Origin: Scleroderma bovista
Lineage: Eukaryota; Basidiomycota; Agaricomycetes; Boletales; Sclerodermataceae
Length of the DNA stretch: 64,000 nt
Direction of reading: 5' to 3'
Assembly: GCA_037178675.1 (NCBI GenBank)
Contig: JAYMGJ010000772.1
Location: forward strand, 1-64,000
The notes below the pieces were generated by a model. It did not search any database and had not been told where the DNA came from. It worked only from the letters and a program-made list of their open reading frames with translations. Position numbers and translations under genes: made by a program. Positions within the stretch are counted from its first letter, which is position 1; every line of letters starts with the position of its first letter. Shown piece by piece: positions 1 through 10,137 of this stretch.

Positions 1-2
1 GT

Positions 3-563
3 GCCAAGCACAAGGCCAAGTGTGAGCGGGACCCTGAAAAGCCCAAGCAACGCGCATGCATGAAGTGCGCCGGGCTCAAGGAGCGGTGCGAGTGGCCGGA
101 GGTGGGAGGTCCGGGTCCGGTAGTGGACAAAGGGAAGGGCAAGGCGAAGGAGGTCGCAACGTCGCCGCGAGGAGGGGAGAAGCGGAAAAAGAAGAAGACG
201 GTTGTGAAGGTGGTCGACGACGACGACGACATCGTCGAGGTACCGGGGCCGTCTGGGCAACGGTCCGGGTTCGACCCTGTACTGTTCCTAGAGCGGCTGG
301 ACAGGCTGACCAGAGTGGTGGAAGAGATGACCGGACAGATGCGCTGGGTAGCGGATGCCACCCGCTCTGTGGCCAAAGGGAACGAGCGGCTGACGGCCGG
401 CCTCGAGACCTTTCTTGAGGAGTGCCAATTCTTCACGGCGCCCTGGGACGAAGACGAGGAGTCAGAGGATAGCGAGCTGGAGGTCGACCCGGAGGAGGTC
501 GAACAGGAGGTCCAGGGGCTCCAAGAGGAGCAAGAGAACCCTGGCGGCGCTGTGCCGGAGTAA
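3..563 (+). CDS. Zn-cluster-like acidic protein, 5'-partial, antisense to the Gypsy element
   Basis: The frame is open from the window edge to a TAA at 561-563, so the true start lies outside. The N-terminal part has a cysteine pattern, KAKCERD then ACMKCAGLKERCEW, that resembles a Zn(II)2Cys6-like or zinc-knuckle cluster. It is followed by Lys-rich stretches (EKRKKKK), an Asp run (DDDDD), a helical segment around FLERLDRLTRVVEEM and a strongly acidic tail. Proteins of this kind are multicopy in mushroom genomes, from memory. It is convergent with the Gypsy pol gene, only about 150 bp from its stop. No 3' LTR is seen between them, so it is probably carried inside the element as an antisense ORF (inference). 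Function unknown; a nucleic-acid-binding role is suggested only by the cysteine motif. Confidence 0.6.
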   Translation, partial: AKHKAKCERDPEKPKQRACMKCAGLKERCEWPEVGGPGPVVDKGKGKAKEVATSPRGGEKRKKKKTVVKVVDDDDDIVEVPGPSGQRSGFDPVLFLERLDRLTRVVEEMTGQMRWVADATRSVAKGNERLTAGLETFLEECQFFTAPWDEDEESEDSELEVDPEEVEQEVQGLQEEQENPGGAVPE

Positions 564-715
564 GTGGTCCGGTCCGGACTTTGTAAATAGAATGTAAATT
601 AGTTTTACTTTTTGTTTATAAAGAAAAGTGACCTGAGTTTAGTGAGTGATATTACCAGACAAAATGAAACAGAGAAGGAGAGACAGATAAGAGAGAAACG
701 GAGATGAGAGTATTA

Positions 716-3700
716 CTACATGGACGCGAGTGGTCCGGGTTTGTCCGGGTACCGGACATGGTAGTCTTCAAGTAATTCCGTAGCATTGCCTAGCTCAGTG
801 GCGAGTAGCCAAGAGGTTTCTTCGTCAGTTCCCTCATAACCAGACCAACGTACCAAGTACAGCAGTTTGCACGATTTTCGTCAACGGTCAACCTTGGAGT
901 CGAGAATCTCAGAGATCTCGAACTCCGGTTCACCATCTACTTTGACTGGTGGCGGAGGAGGCTGTATCCGGTCCAGTATAGTGTTGGGTATGGCCGGTTT
1001 GAGTTGGGAGACGTGGAAGACGGGGTGAACGGCGCGCATGGAATCTGGAAGGCGTAGCGTAAAAGAGAGAGAGCCTACTTGTGCTATGATAGTGTAGGGC
1101 CCAAGATTCTTTTCTGATAGCTTTTTGGATGGTCGAGTAGACTGGAAGTATTTGGCTTTCACGTATACTTGATCGCCTACTTTGAAGTCCGGTGCCGGAG
1201 TACGTTTGGCATCAGCCGGACCTTGGTAGCGAAGTTGTGCGTTGGCCATTTCTTCTCGAAGGTATTGATGCAGCGACTCAAGGTCGACTGCATAGTCACG
1301 AGCCCGAGCTGAAGTCATGTCGCGTTCTGGGTAGACAGAGATGTTAGGGTGGTAGCCCTTGTTAGCAAAGAATGGAGAGACTCCGGTGGTAGCACTTGGT
1401 GCATTGTTGTATGCGAACTCCGCCAGTGGGAGTAAGTCCGCCCAGTTGTCCTGCTGGTAGTTGCAGTAGATCCGGAGGTACTGTTCCAGTGTCTGGTTAG
1501 ACTGCTCTGTCTGGCCATCGCCCTCCGGGTGGTAACCGGAGGTGAAGTGGAGGCACATGTTGAGGGCCTTTCCGAGTGACTGGAAGAAGTGAGAGACAAA
1601 CTCTGTACTGCGATCTGAGGTGACGTGGGCGGGAACACCGTGCTTGGAGAATACATGGAGCAGGAAGAGTTTTGCAAGCTCCAGGCTAGTGATGGTGTCA
1701 TGAGTAGGGATGAAAATGGCTTGTTTAGAAAGCCTGTCTACCACGACCAGGATGGCGGTAAAGCCAGTAGATGAAGGGAGTTGCTCTATGAAGTCCATTG
1801 AGATGGAGTTCCAAGGCTTCTCCGGTACAGGGAGCTGTTTCAGCAACCCGTAGGGCCTATGGCGTGGTGTCTTAGCTCTTGCGCAGGAGGTACAGGACCG
1901 GATGTAGTCTTTGACGAAGGTCCTGAGACCGGGCCAAGTATATTCATGCCGGATTAGTTCTAGAGTCCGGTTTTGCCCAAAGTGACCAGCGAGTGGGTGA
2001 TCGTGTCGATACCGGAGAACCCGGAGACGGAGGTCGTCCAAGTCCGGTATGTATATACGACCGTCTAGTCGAAGGAATCCAGCCTCGTCGGTGGACCAGC
2101 GAGAGTCCGGTGGATCTGCGAGGTGGATCTGGGCAATGGGATCAGAGGGTAGTGTGGACAGGATGTCGCTATGGAGTGTTTCCACGTCCATGATTGCAGC
2201 TGCACGGAGAACTGGAAACTCTAGGTAAGTAGCGCGAAGAGAGTTAGAGAGTTGTTCTTGAGTGAACACCGGCCTAAGGTTTTGGGGGTTGACCCGGGCG
2301 TAGCCACTATCCCCCTCTTTGGGGTAGATGTCCCATCGTCTAGTGAGAGCGTCAGGCTTGGCACCGAGCTTACCAGGGCAGAAGCGAATGACAAGATTAA
2401 ACTGTAATAAAAACTCGGACCACTGGGCTTGCCGGCAGGAGAGTACTTTTGAAGTCGAGAAGTACTTGAGATTCTTGTGGTCCGTGACGATGTCAATAGG
2501 AGAGGCGGAGCCTTCAAGGTAATGGCGCCAGTTCTGGAATGCTTCGAAGATGGCAAGCAATTCCTTATCGTGGGTGTCGTAGTTTAACTCCGGAGCAGTC
2601 AAAGTCCGGGAGTAGTAGGCGACCGGACAAATCTCTCCGTTGGCGCAAGTAATAGACAAGATGCCAGCGACAGCGTAGTCGGAGGCGTCTGTTTCCACGA
2701 TAATAGGGGTGTCCGGAACAAAGTGAGTGAGGATGGGTGCAGTGGTGAAGGTGTGCTTGAGAGCATTGAAGGAACGTCGACAGTCCTCGGAGAAGTTCCA
2801 AGGAGCATCTTTCCGGGTGAGCCGGGTAAGGGGAACCACAATGTCAGAGTAGTTGAATATAAACCAGCGGTAGAAATTGGCAAAGCCCAAGAAGGACTGG
2901 ATGTCTTTTACCTTTCGAGGTTCAGGCCAGTCGGAGATAGTTTGGATCTTGTCCGGAGACATAGTCAAACCGTCCGGAGAGAGGCGGTAGCCAAGATACT
3001 CTACCGAGTCCAAGTGGAACTCGCATTTCTCCGGTTTGGCAAAGAGGCCATGCAACTGGAGACGGCGGAGCACTTCCCGGACGTGCTGCTGGTGGGACTC
3101 CATATCCTCGGAGTAAATGAGGATGTCGTCGAGGTACACGACGATGCAGACGTCCAGCATGTCAGCGAAGATGGTGTTGACAAAGCGCTGGAAGGCTGCA
3201 GGGGCGTTAGTGAGGCCAAAGGGCATTACCAACCACTCGTAAGACCCATAGCGCGTACGGAAGGCAGTCTTCCATTCATCGCCCGGAGCAATCTGGACTA
3301 GATGGTACGTGTGCCGGAGGTCGATCTTTGAGTAGATCTTAGCACGGCTAGGGGAGTCTAGTAGGTCAGATATAAGGGGGAGTGGGTAGCGATCCTTCTT
3401 GGTAATTTTGTTTAGGCGTCGGAAGTCAACGCAGAGGTGGAGTGAGCCGTCCTTCTTCTTTACGAAGAGGACCGGAGCAGCGTGGGAGGAAGCGGTAGGA
3501 CGGATGAAACCTGTATTGAGATTCTCGTCGATGAAAGTCCGGAGAGCGGAGAGTTCAACTGGAGACAGTGAGTAGAGGGTTCCCAAAGGTGGAGAGGTAC
3601 CTTCTTCGAGGTCGATCTTCAGATCGTACTCGCAATGCGGGGGAAGTTCAGAGGCCTTTGCCTTACTGAACACGTCTGCATAATTGCAATACTCTGGAGG

Positions 3701-4423
3701 AACTATGTCCAAGTCCGGCGGAGTAGAGGCGGAGGAAGAACGAGCCTTTGCTGAGTCAGAGGGACGCAGCTGAAGTTGGTATTTGGTAGATCCCTCTAAT
3801 TTGCACGCACGCACGAATGCAGCTGCGTTTATCAGAGAGATGTGCGGAGGGGTGCAAACCGGAGTGTCGACAGATGGCGCGAGGCCGGGGTCAGATTGGC
3901 CAGAGAGGCCGGAGACAGGGTTACCGGACTGAACCGGAGAGGGGGGCGCTAGCAAACTTGGTGCAGGGGTCCGGAAAGTTAAACTGCTCAGTACCCAGTC
4001 AATCAACGGATTGTAGCGGGTGAGCCAGTTATGTCCAAGGACAATCGAGCATTCAGAGTCTAACGGAGTGAGGTAGAAGGTCATAGGGGTGACATCACCG
4101 GATGCGGGAAATTTCACTGATAGATCGACGGCTTGAGTAATTACAAAATTCAAGGTACCGTCAAAGAGCCGGAGTACAATCGGGGGAACGGAGTAAGTGG
4201 AGAGGGAGTGTCCGAGAGCATATTGGGTATCTACAAAACAGTGCGTGGAATCGGAGTCCACAAGCGCACGAAGTTCTGGTAAATCGTGAGACAAAAGGAG
4301 AACATGAGGCATAAGGGAATTAGGATCTAAGAGAGCGGACACGTTGAGGCGGGCCTCCTTGGGTGCACTTCCGGAGTCAACGCAGCTCGCTGGTTGTGCG
4401 GAGGGCCGGGAGCTGCTTACTCT
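716..4423 (-). pseudogene. pol: Gypsy Pol polyprotein with chromodomain, interrupted by a TGA
   Basis: Domains run in order on the minus strand. The retropepsin-like protease site reads VDSDSTHCF, where the catalytic D-S/T-G has become Asp-Ser-Asp. The reverse transcriptase has VVYLDDILIYS near 3,130. RNase H begins at IVETDASDYA. The integrase has an HHCC zinc region (HPLAGHFGQNR, then CTSCARAK) and a DDE core (SMDFIEQL, TSDRSTEF, GDGQTEQ). A chromodomain follows. The long open frame stops at a TGA at 881-883, just after ILDSKVDR. The same frame then continues with LLYLVRWSGYEGT to a TAG at 716-718, the missing two-thirds of the chromodomain, so a CGA to TGA change is likely. The first codon of the long frame (4342) is GTG. 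The frame is open further upstream across the gag stop, which fits frameshift expression. Confidence 0.9.
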
Positions 4424-5862
4424 TTTTTTGACTCGGAGTTGGCACCCGAGTTCGAGTCCGTCTTACCGGACTCAGCAGCGATGGCCGCAGCGCGAGCCTT
4501 GGCCTTTTTGGTCTTCTTTGGACAGTTGTCCGCGAAGTTACCAGTACCCCCGCAGAACATGCAGAGGTTATTGTCCAGGCGCCTTTTGCGCTCGTCAGCA
4601 GTCAGCTTCCCATCCTTACCAAGCTTGTTGGTCAAGTCCGGTCTGGAACCGGAGGAGGACTGGTTGCTGGTTGTTTTAGACAAGCCAGAGGGGTTGGCGG
4701 AGCTGGAGGAGTTTCTGGTCTTGGATTTCTCCTGACCGGAGTTGGATGAGTTGCCTCCGGAGTTGGAGGACTTGGTTGTGGACGAGGTGGGCTGACTCTT
4801 TGTCATGTGAGAGATCTCGTCTTTGCGCTCCCAATAGCACGCGTCGATCTCTTGGCAAAGAGCCCTCAACCCATGCAGAGTTAGGGGTTTCCCGACTTGA
4901 GCAATTTCATCCTTGAGACGATCCAGGAGACCAGAGTAAAACAGGTGGCGGAGCGTGCCATCCCCATAGTCCTGGACCTGCAAGGCGAGTCGGTTGAAGT
5001 CTACTATATACCGCGTAACGCGGTGAGCGTCCTTCATCCGGAGATGCTCGAGCTGATATTCAGCATCAACGATGGGGTCGTGAGGTCCAAAGGTGCTCTG
5101 GAGCTCAGCGACAAAGTGGACCCAACTGTCCATCCAGAGTGGACGGTCAGCCGGATCACCGGAGTGGAGGAGGTCCGGTTTGAACCATTCCAGTGTCATA
5201 CCTTTTAGATAGGACTGGGCGAACGTCACCCTTGCCCTATCTTGGTGGAAAGCTTTGGCGCGATCCTGGAAACATAATTCGCACTGGACCAAGAAGGTCC
5301 GGAGTTTCTTGGGGTCTGTGCCATCGAAGGTGTCTGGTTCACGGACCTTGGCATGGGAGGAGGAGGAGTCATTGGTCCGGCGGGAGGAGTGGGAGAGGCG
5401 ATTGACGGTGACTGCTAAGTTTTGGAAAACAGCTAGGCCAGGGTCTAGCTCATCTGTGGCGTTGACGAAGTCGTCGTCGTCATCATCATCGTTGTCGCCA
5501 TCTCCGGGGTCATCCGGATCACCTCTGGGTCCGTCCTCAGGGCCAAACCACTGGTGTCGGGCAGGTTCGCGATGTTCCGGAGTGGGGTCGTGACGGTAAG
5601 GGAATCGATCACCAGAAACGGATTCATGGTGACCTAAGTCTGCAGAACCACGAAGGCTCTGAGAAGCAGCATCTCGACGCGGAGTCAAAGGCGCTGTAGG
5701 GTTTCGAGCTGTGAAGCTCCAGAATTGGCTAACGGAAGCTGGAGGTTGCCTGCAGTTAGACAGGGCTTGTTGGGCGGCAGAGAGATGGAGGTTGTCTACT
5801 GCACCTGCTTCCTCAGCAAGTGCTGCAGTGGTACGAGTGCGAGAGCGTGTAGTCATAGTCAT
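4417..5862 (-). CDS. gag: Gypsy Gag protein
   Basis: The likely start is the ATG at 5862 (MTMTTRSRTR); the frame is open a little further to 5913. The protein has an acidic Asp run (GDNDDDDDDD), then a retrotransposon-gag domain recognisable from VREPDTFDGTDPKKLRTF and the following LQSTFGPHDP segment. A Ser/Asn-rich linker leads to one zinc knuckle, CMFCGGTGNFADNC. In the CCHC consensus the third ligand is His; here it is Asn (codon AAC), so zinc binding and RNA packaging are probably impaired. The stop at 4417-4419 overlaps the pol frame, with a slippery run just before it. The gene is otherwise uninterrupted. Confidence 0.85.
   Translation of the reverse strand: MTMTTRSRTRTTAALAEEAGAVDNLHLSAAQQALSNCRQPPASVSQFWSFTARNPTAPLTPRRDAASQSLRGSADLGHHESVSGDRFPYRHDPTPEHREPARHQWFGPEDGPRGDPDDPGDGDNDDDDDDDFVNATDELDPGLAVFQNLAVTVNRLSHSSRRTNDSSSSHAKVREPDTFDGTDPKKLRTFLVQCELCFQDRAKAFHQDRARVTFAQSYLKGMTLEWFKPDLLHSGDPADRPLWMDSWVHFVAELQSTFGPHDPIVDAEYQLEHLRMKDAHRVTRYIVDFNRLALQVQDYGDGTLRHLFYSGLLDRLKDEIAQVGKPLTLHGLRALCQEIDACYWERKDEISHMTKSQPTSSTTKSSNSGGNSSNSGQEKSKTRNSSSSANPSGLSKTTSNQSSSGSRPDLTNKLGKDGKLTADERKRRLDNNLCMFCGGTGNFADNCPKKTKKAKARAAAIAAESGKTDSNSGANSESKKE
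4423..4429 (-). promoter_or_regulatory. Putative -1 ribosomal frameshift site (A AAA AAA)
   Basis: Read on the minus strand, gag ends TCA AAA AAA GAG TAA. The seven A residues form an in-frame X XXY YYZ slippery heptamer two codons before the gag stop. A -1 slip enters the pol frame, which stays open from here into the protease. This is the classic Gag-Pol arrangement. I did not model a downstream pseudoknot. Confidence 0.6.
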
Positions 5863-5932
5863 AAGAGATGGAGAATAGTTTGCGTACGAGGTATGGAAAC
5901 AGTGAACCCACACAAGTGTGAGTCTGAAATAC

Positions 5933-6569
5933 TGTCAAGTCCGGGTCTACTCCGGTAAGGGGTCCGGTCAAGTCCGGACGAAGGCAGACGAAGAAGGAGG
6001 GCAGAGGGCTGGACAGGGGATAGTCCGGCCGGAGTTGGTGACCGCTTGGATTCAACGACAAGGACGAAGTGTGTTGATCCCTTGCGTAGGTTCCGGTCAA
6101 GGTGACGATGATGGAGACAGAGACAGAGACAGCGACAGGAGTAGTGACTATGGTTGATTTCAGACTGAGGAGTACAGGATAATCTACAGAGTACTTATAC
6201 TAAGTGCAAACTAGGGACGAGTATATACGGTGACAAGTAAACAGCCTAATGGCGGACAAAGGACGACCGGAGTAAGGGATAGACCAGGTCCGACGAAAAT
6301 AAAGTCAGGTCCGATGAAAATAAAACAGGTCTGGTGAAAATACTACAAGGTATGAGATATAACGAGTTCACAGAGAACTCACGTCAAGGCAGGGTAGACG
6401 GGCAAGTGTGGTAAAGACTGTATGCGGGCTAGACCAAGGGTCATAGTTAGCGGAAGGTTATCTGCGCGACCGTTGACCGGAGTAACTGAGAACCACCGGA
6501 GTTGAGCTGTAGGACTGCAATGTGACCGGAGTAACCGGATATGATCCGGAGTTGGACATGGTCATAACA
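5933..6569 (-). repeat. 5' LTR of the Gypsy element (637 bp)
   Basis: In the sense direction it starts TGTTATGACC at 6569 and ends GACTTGACA at 5933, giving the expected TG...CA ends immediately upstream of the gag leader. It shares blocks with the solo LTRs at 7860 and 23005, for example the GTATATACGGTGACAAGTAAAC segment and repeated GAAAATAAA motifs, so all belong to related families. A conventional tRNA primer site (TGG...) is not obvious after the LTR end. Confidence 0.7.
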
Positions 6570-6874
6570 GCTTTAGGAAGAGTCCAGACCCCTATCCCCT
6601 TTGTCATCTATTGCTCCTGTACCCCAGGAGTATCCTGCATCATTGTCTGCATCACCCTGTTGGTGTAGATCCCCTCCCCCCCTCCTCAGCACATCCTCTC
6701 TGGACACCACGGAGGTAAACCACCACTCGCATATATTTGTAGTCCTTTGTTGGTGTTGTGTTTGGGTTATTACTCCAACCCAAATCCACACTTTGACTCA
6801 CAGCGTCATCACCAGAAGGCCCTACAAAGGTCTTGCCATTCAAAGGACATGTCAAGGTACTGTTGCCAGAAGCT
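6570..6874. other. Short non-coding stretch between LTR-derived sequences
   Basis: No gene is supported. It contains the motif ACCACTCGCATAT, which recurs near 30,610 next to the Copia gag, so it may be another retroelement remnant. Confidence 0.4.
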
Positions 6875-7668
6875 AGGCACTTCCTCCGGTCCCACTTCCT
6901 CCGGTCCTGGACATCGCTCCAGACTTAACATTAGTTAAGTCCACCTCCAACCCTTACTTGTCCTCTTCTGACCTAGTTCCCTCTACCTACTTGTCCCTGC
7001 ATCTGCTCTGTCGTCCCTGTAATCCTAGTTCCCCGTTTCTGCTTCTGCTCCAGTTTATTTTCCTGTCCCTGCTTTATTTTCTTGTACCTGGTTTATTTTC
7101 CTGTCTGCTTCTGCTCCATCCCTTGTCCTGACTAAGGTGTTTACTTGTCACCATATATACTCACCTCTAGTCTCGTTACTATATAAACTACTATACTCCA
7201 GCCTAGTAGTTTCCTTAGATCAAATCTCAACTAAGATACTCCCCACTCTGTACTACCCACCATTCTCTCCTAATCCCATCTTGTTCTCCTGAACTCTGGC
7301 CAACTCTGGCCTCCATCCTATCATGTTCCCTTGGTCCTATGTCTGATCCTAGCAAGTCTCCTACTTTCACGAGGGCAAAAGCCACCTCTGTCCCAGACTT
7401 GACGCTAGACCTCTCAGGACTTATCCCACCTCTGGGATGTCCTTCGCTCCGGACAAGCTGTGCTCAACTCTGGACCACTTTCCCGTGGTCTGGACTTACT
7501 CCGCAAAAACCTGGACTTACTCCCTGTGCTTCTCTAGTGCCCGGACTTTGTTCATTTGACCCGGACTTGACTCTCTGCACTAACTAGCACCTACTAGTGT
7601 CTGGACTTACCTCCTCATTAGTCCCCTGCACCTCTGGACCTCCTAGTAAGATCATTGAGGAGAACCAG
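6875..7668 (+). repeat. Truncated LTR of the solo-LTR (TGTCA...TGACA) family, inverted relative to 7860-8786
   Basis: It is the reverse complement of much of the LTR at 7860-8786, with only scattered differences, so the two form an inverted pair of about 0.8 kb arms. In its sense direction a TATA box (ACTATATAAACTAC) lies near 7,190. The outer end is missing, and the inner end is cut at GAGAACC by the TGTCATGCACC LTR that begins at 7669. Confidence 0.7.
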
Positions 7669-9410
7669 TGTCATGCACCAAACGTGTTTGGTACTGTGGA
7701 CATGGAGAAAGTTAGCTGATGAAATTAATGCAAAGAATGCACACCCAAGATCTGTTGAAAGATTGTCCTGACTTGAGGGATACAGACAGCCCTTGCTATC
7801 CATATCATGCAAAGTCAAGACTATCCTTATGCGAAGAATGAATACAAGCTTGTTGTAGCTGTCAAAACCGGTTCTCCTCAGCGATCTTACTAGGAGGTCC
7901 AGAGGTGCAGGGAACTAATGAGGAGGTAAGTCCAGACACTAGTAGGTGCTAGTTAGTGCGGAGAGTCAAGTCCGGGTCAAACGAATGAAGTCCGGGCACT
8001 AGAGAAGCACAGGGAGTAAGTCCGGGTTTTTGCGGAGTAAGTCCGGACCATGGGAAAGTGGTCCGGAGTTGAGCGCAGCTTGTCTGGAGCGAAGGACATC
8101 CCAGAGGTGGGATAAGTCCTGAGAGGTCTAGCGTCAAGTCTGGGACAGAGGTGGCTTTTGCCCTCGTGCAAGTAGGAGACTTGCTAGGATCGGACATAGG
8201 ACCAAGGGGACGAGATAGGACGGAGGCCGGAGTTGGCTGGAGTTAAGGAGTTCAGATGAACAGATGGATTAGGAGAGCATAATGGGTAGTACAGAGTGGG
8301 GAGTATCTTAGTTGAGATTTGATCTAAGGACTACTAGGCCGGAGTACGGTAGTTTATATAGTAATGAAACTAAGGTGAGTATATACGGTGACAAGTAAAC
8401 ACCTTAATGTCAAGACAAGGGATGGAGCAGAAGCAGACAGGAAAATAAACCAGGTACAAGAAAATAAAGCAGGGACAGGAAAATAAACCGGAGCAGAAGC
8501 AGACACGGGGAACTAGAGTTACAGGGACGACAGAGGAAAAGCAGGGACAAGGGAACTAGGTCGGAAGAGGACAGGTAAGGGTCAGAGGTGGACTTAACTA
8601 ATGTTAAGTCTGGAGCGATGTCCAGGACCGGAGGAAGTGGGACCAGAGGAAGTGGGACCGGAGGAAGTGCGCAGCTATAGGGCTGGAGATGGCCGGACTA
8701 GATCCGGAGTTGCATCTATGCCTAAGGAGAGGTCAGGCGGGCCATGGTTAGACCGGAGTTGCGACTGGAAAAGTATGGATATGACAGTAGCCATCTATCG
8801 CACGAGAATGACTATCCTGATGCGAGAGATGAATGCCAATGCTGACAGTCATCTATTGCACGAGAACTGCCAAGAAGCAGAAGAATCCGAGGATTGATGA
8901 TCATTTCAGTATGAGAGAGGAATGCAACCTACTGCAGTCCAACTCCCATACCAGAACAACCAAAGAAGCAGAAGAAACGATAGAGAAATGAAGGAGAAAA
9001 GGAAGAATCATTTTTAGCGCCCAAATGTCAAATTTAGGTGCCCAGTGCCGGAATTCCGATATTTTGAATAGCTCTGCCATTTTTGAAGCTATCAATCATG
9101 TGACTATACCATCATGGAGCCTAGACGTGTTCTCCTCGTCACTCCTGCATCGTGCACGTACTTTGGTCGTCTCAAGTCTATCGTTAGACTTGAAAATTCA
9201 TACCTGGTCGTCTCTGTGTCTCCTGAGTCCTCTGCATATGGTCCTTTCATCCCAGAGTCCTGTCACATCCATCTCCCTCTATCATTCATCTCGCTTCCCT
9301 GGACACATCGAATCCACTATTCACATTTCACTTCCCTGCTATCCCGCAACAAACACAAATGAAACAGTGCTCTAGAACCCTTCTTAGGAGCCCTAATAGA
9401 GTACAGAACC
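7669..9410 (+). repeat. LTR-type repeat of the TGTCACGCACC family, interrupted and 3'-truncated
   Basis: It begins TGTCATGCACCAAACG and matches the start of the arms at 28341 and 26968. The match is split by the solo LTR at 7860-8786, then resumes with GTAGCCATCTATCGCAC and runs to GTACAGAACC at 9410. There it is cut by the poly(T) end of the LINE. The equivalent uninterrupted sequence is at 28341-29400. It lies inside another LTR copy, so it is a middle layer of a nested insertion. Confidence 0.7.
7860..8786 (-). mobile_element. Solo LTR (927 bp) of a Gypsy-related family with 5-bp target duplication
   Basis: The ends are TGTCAAAACC at 7860 and GGATATGACA at 8786, with 5-bp direct repeats GTAGC at 7855-7859 and 8787-8791. 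Sense is minus, judged from a TATA box (CTATATAAACTACC) near 8,355. The uninterrupted target is visible at 28,530 (TCATAGCCATCTATCGC). No internal coding region remains, as expected after LTR-LTR recombination. Confidence 0.85.
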
Positions 9411-10137
9411 TTTTTTTTTTCTTTTTTAATTCAATATTATAGTGTCTCGGGGTGATCCACCCCATATCGCACTCCACTTCCTTCTAAGTAAGTAACTAAG
9501 GCCCCTGTGGCCTACCTCTCCCCCCGGTGCACGAATGCCCCACTGGCCAGGACATAAGGTCCCCCAGTGGTCCGCCACGTTCCCTCCGCACGTTTTAGTC
9601 GTGCCACCTAGACGTGGTGGGGGAGGGTTGTGTGTATTGCTACTGTCTGTGTTTCTATACAGACACGGTCCCAGCCACCCAGTAACGGTGTGGCAGGACC
9701 AAGAGGATGCCAAGGGTACTACTTCCGCATCTTATTTTCCGGCCTCCGGGGGCCTTTACTCCGCGTTGGTGCCTACAAACTTTGAGCTGGAAGTGCGTAG
9801 GTGCATTGGCTTTGGTTCTGCGGTTATGGTGTTTTGATGCGAGGGTATGGTGGTCTTGGTGTGGGGGTTCCGCTTTCCTCTTGGACAGATCGGGATGTTC
9901 CTGTCCCGCGACATTTGCATCGGGGGTATTGCTCTTTAGGTTTCTTCGTCATATTTCCTCTCTGGTGCCTGCATTGTTTGGAGGTGTGGTGGCTCCGCCT
10001 TTCTAGTTGTGTACCTGTGAACATACGCGTCAGGACGAACTATCACTGATGTTGATAGTCACCAGTTGGTGCTTCTGGTGTTGGCATGCTTCGCTTTGCA
10101 TGTAGCATAGATCATAGATTGTGAGCATATTGTCCGT

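Larger units (their letters stand above)
1..6569 (-). mobile_element. Ty3/Gypsy chromovirus-type LTR retrotransposon, 3' end outside the window
   Basis: On the minus strand the order is 5' LTR (6569 to 5933), a short leader, gag, pol with protease, reverse transcriptase, RNase H, integrase and chromodomain, then a convergent antisense ORF. That order and the C-terminal chromodomain define chromoviruses. The 3' LTR is not found down to position 1, so the element continues beyond the window. Coding lesions (altered protease active site, altered zinc knuckle, nonsense codon in the chromodomain) indicate that this copy is probably no longer autonomous. CCGGA/TCCGG-rich sequence is typical of this family throughout the window. 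Confidence 0.85.

Noticed and set aside
5880..5932. A conventional tRNA primer-binding site for the Gypsy element
   Set aside because: No TGG-initiated match to a tRNA 3' end is visible right after the LTR; self-priming or an unusual primer is possible but unsupported.
7339..8197. Mirror ORFs of 82 residues on both sides (MSDPSKSPT...)
   Set aside because: They lie in LTR sequence and appear twice only because the LTRs form an inverted pair.
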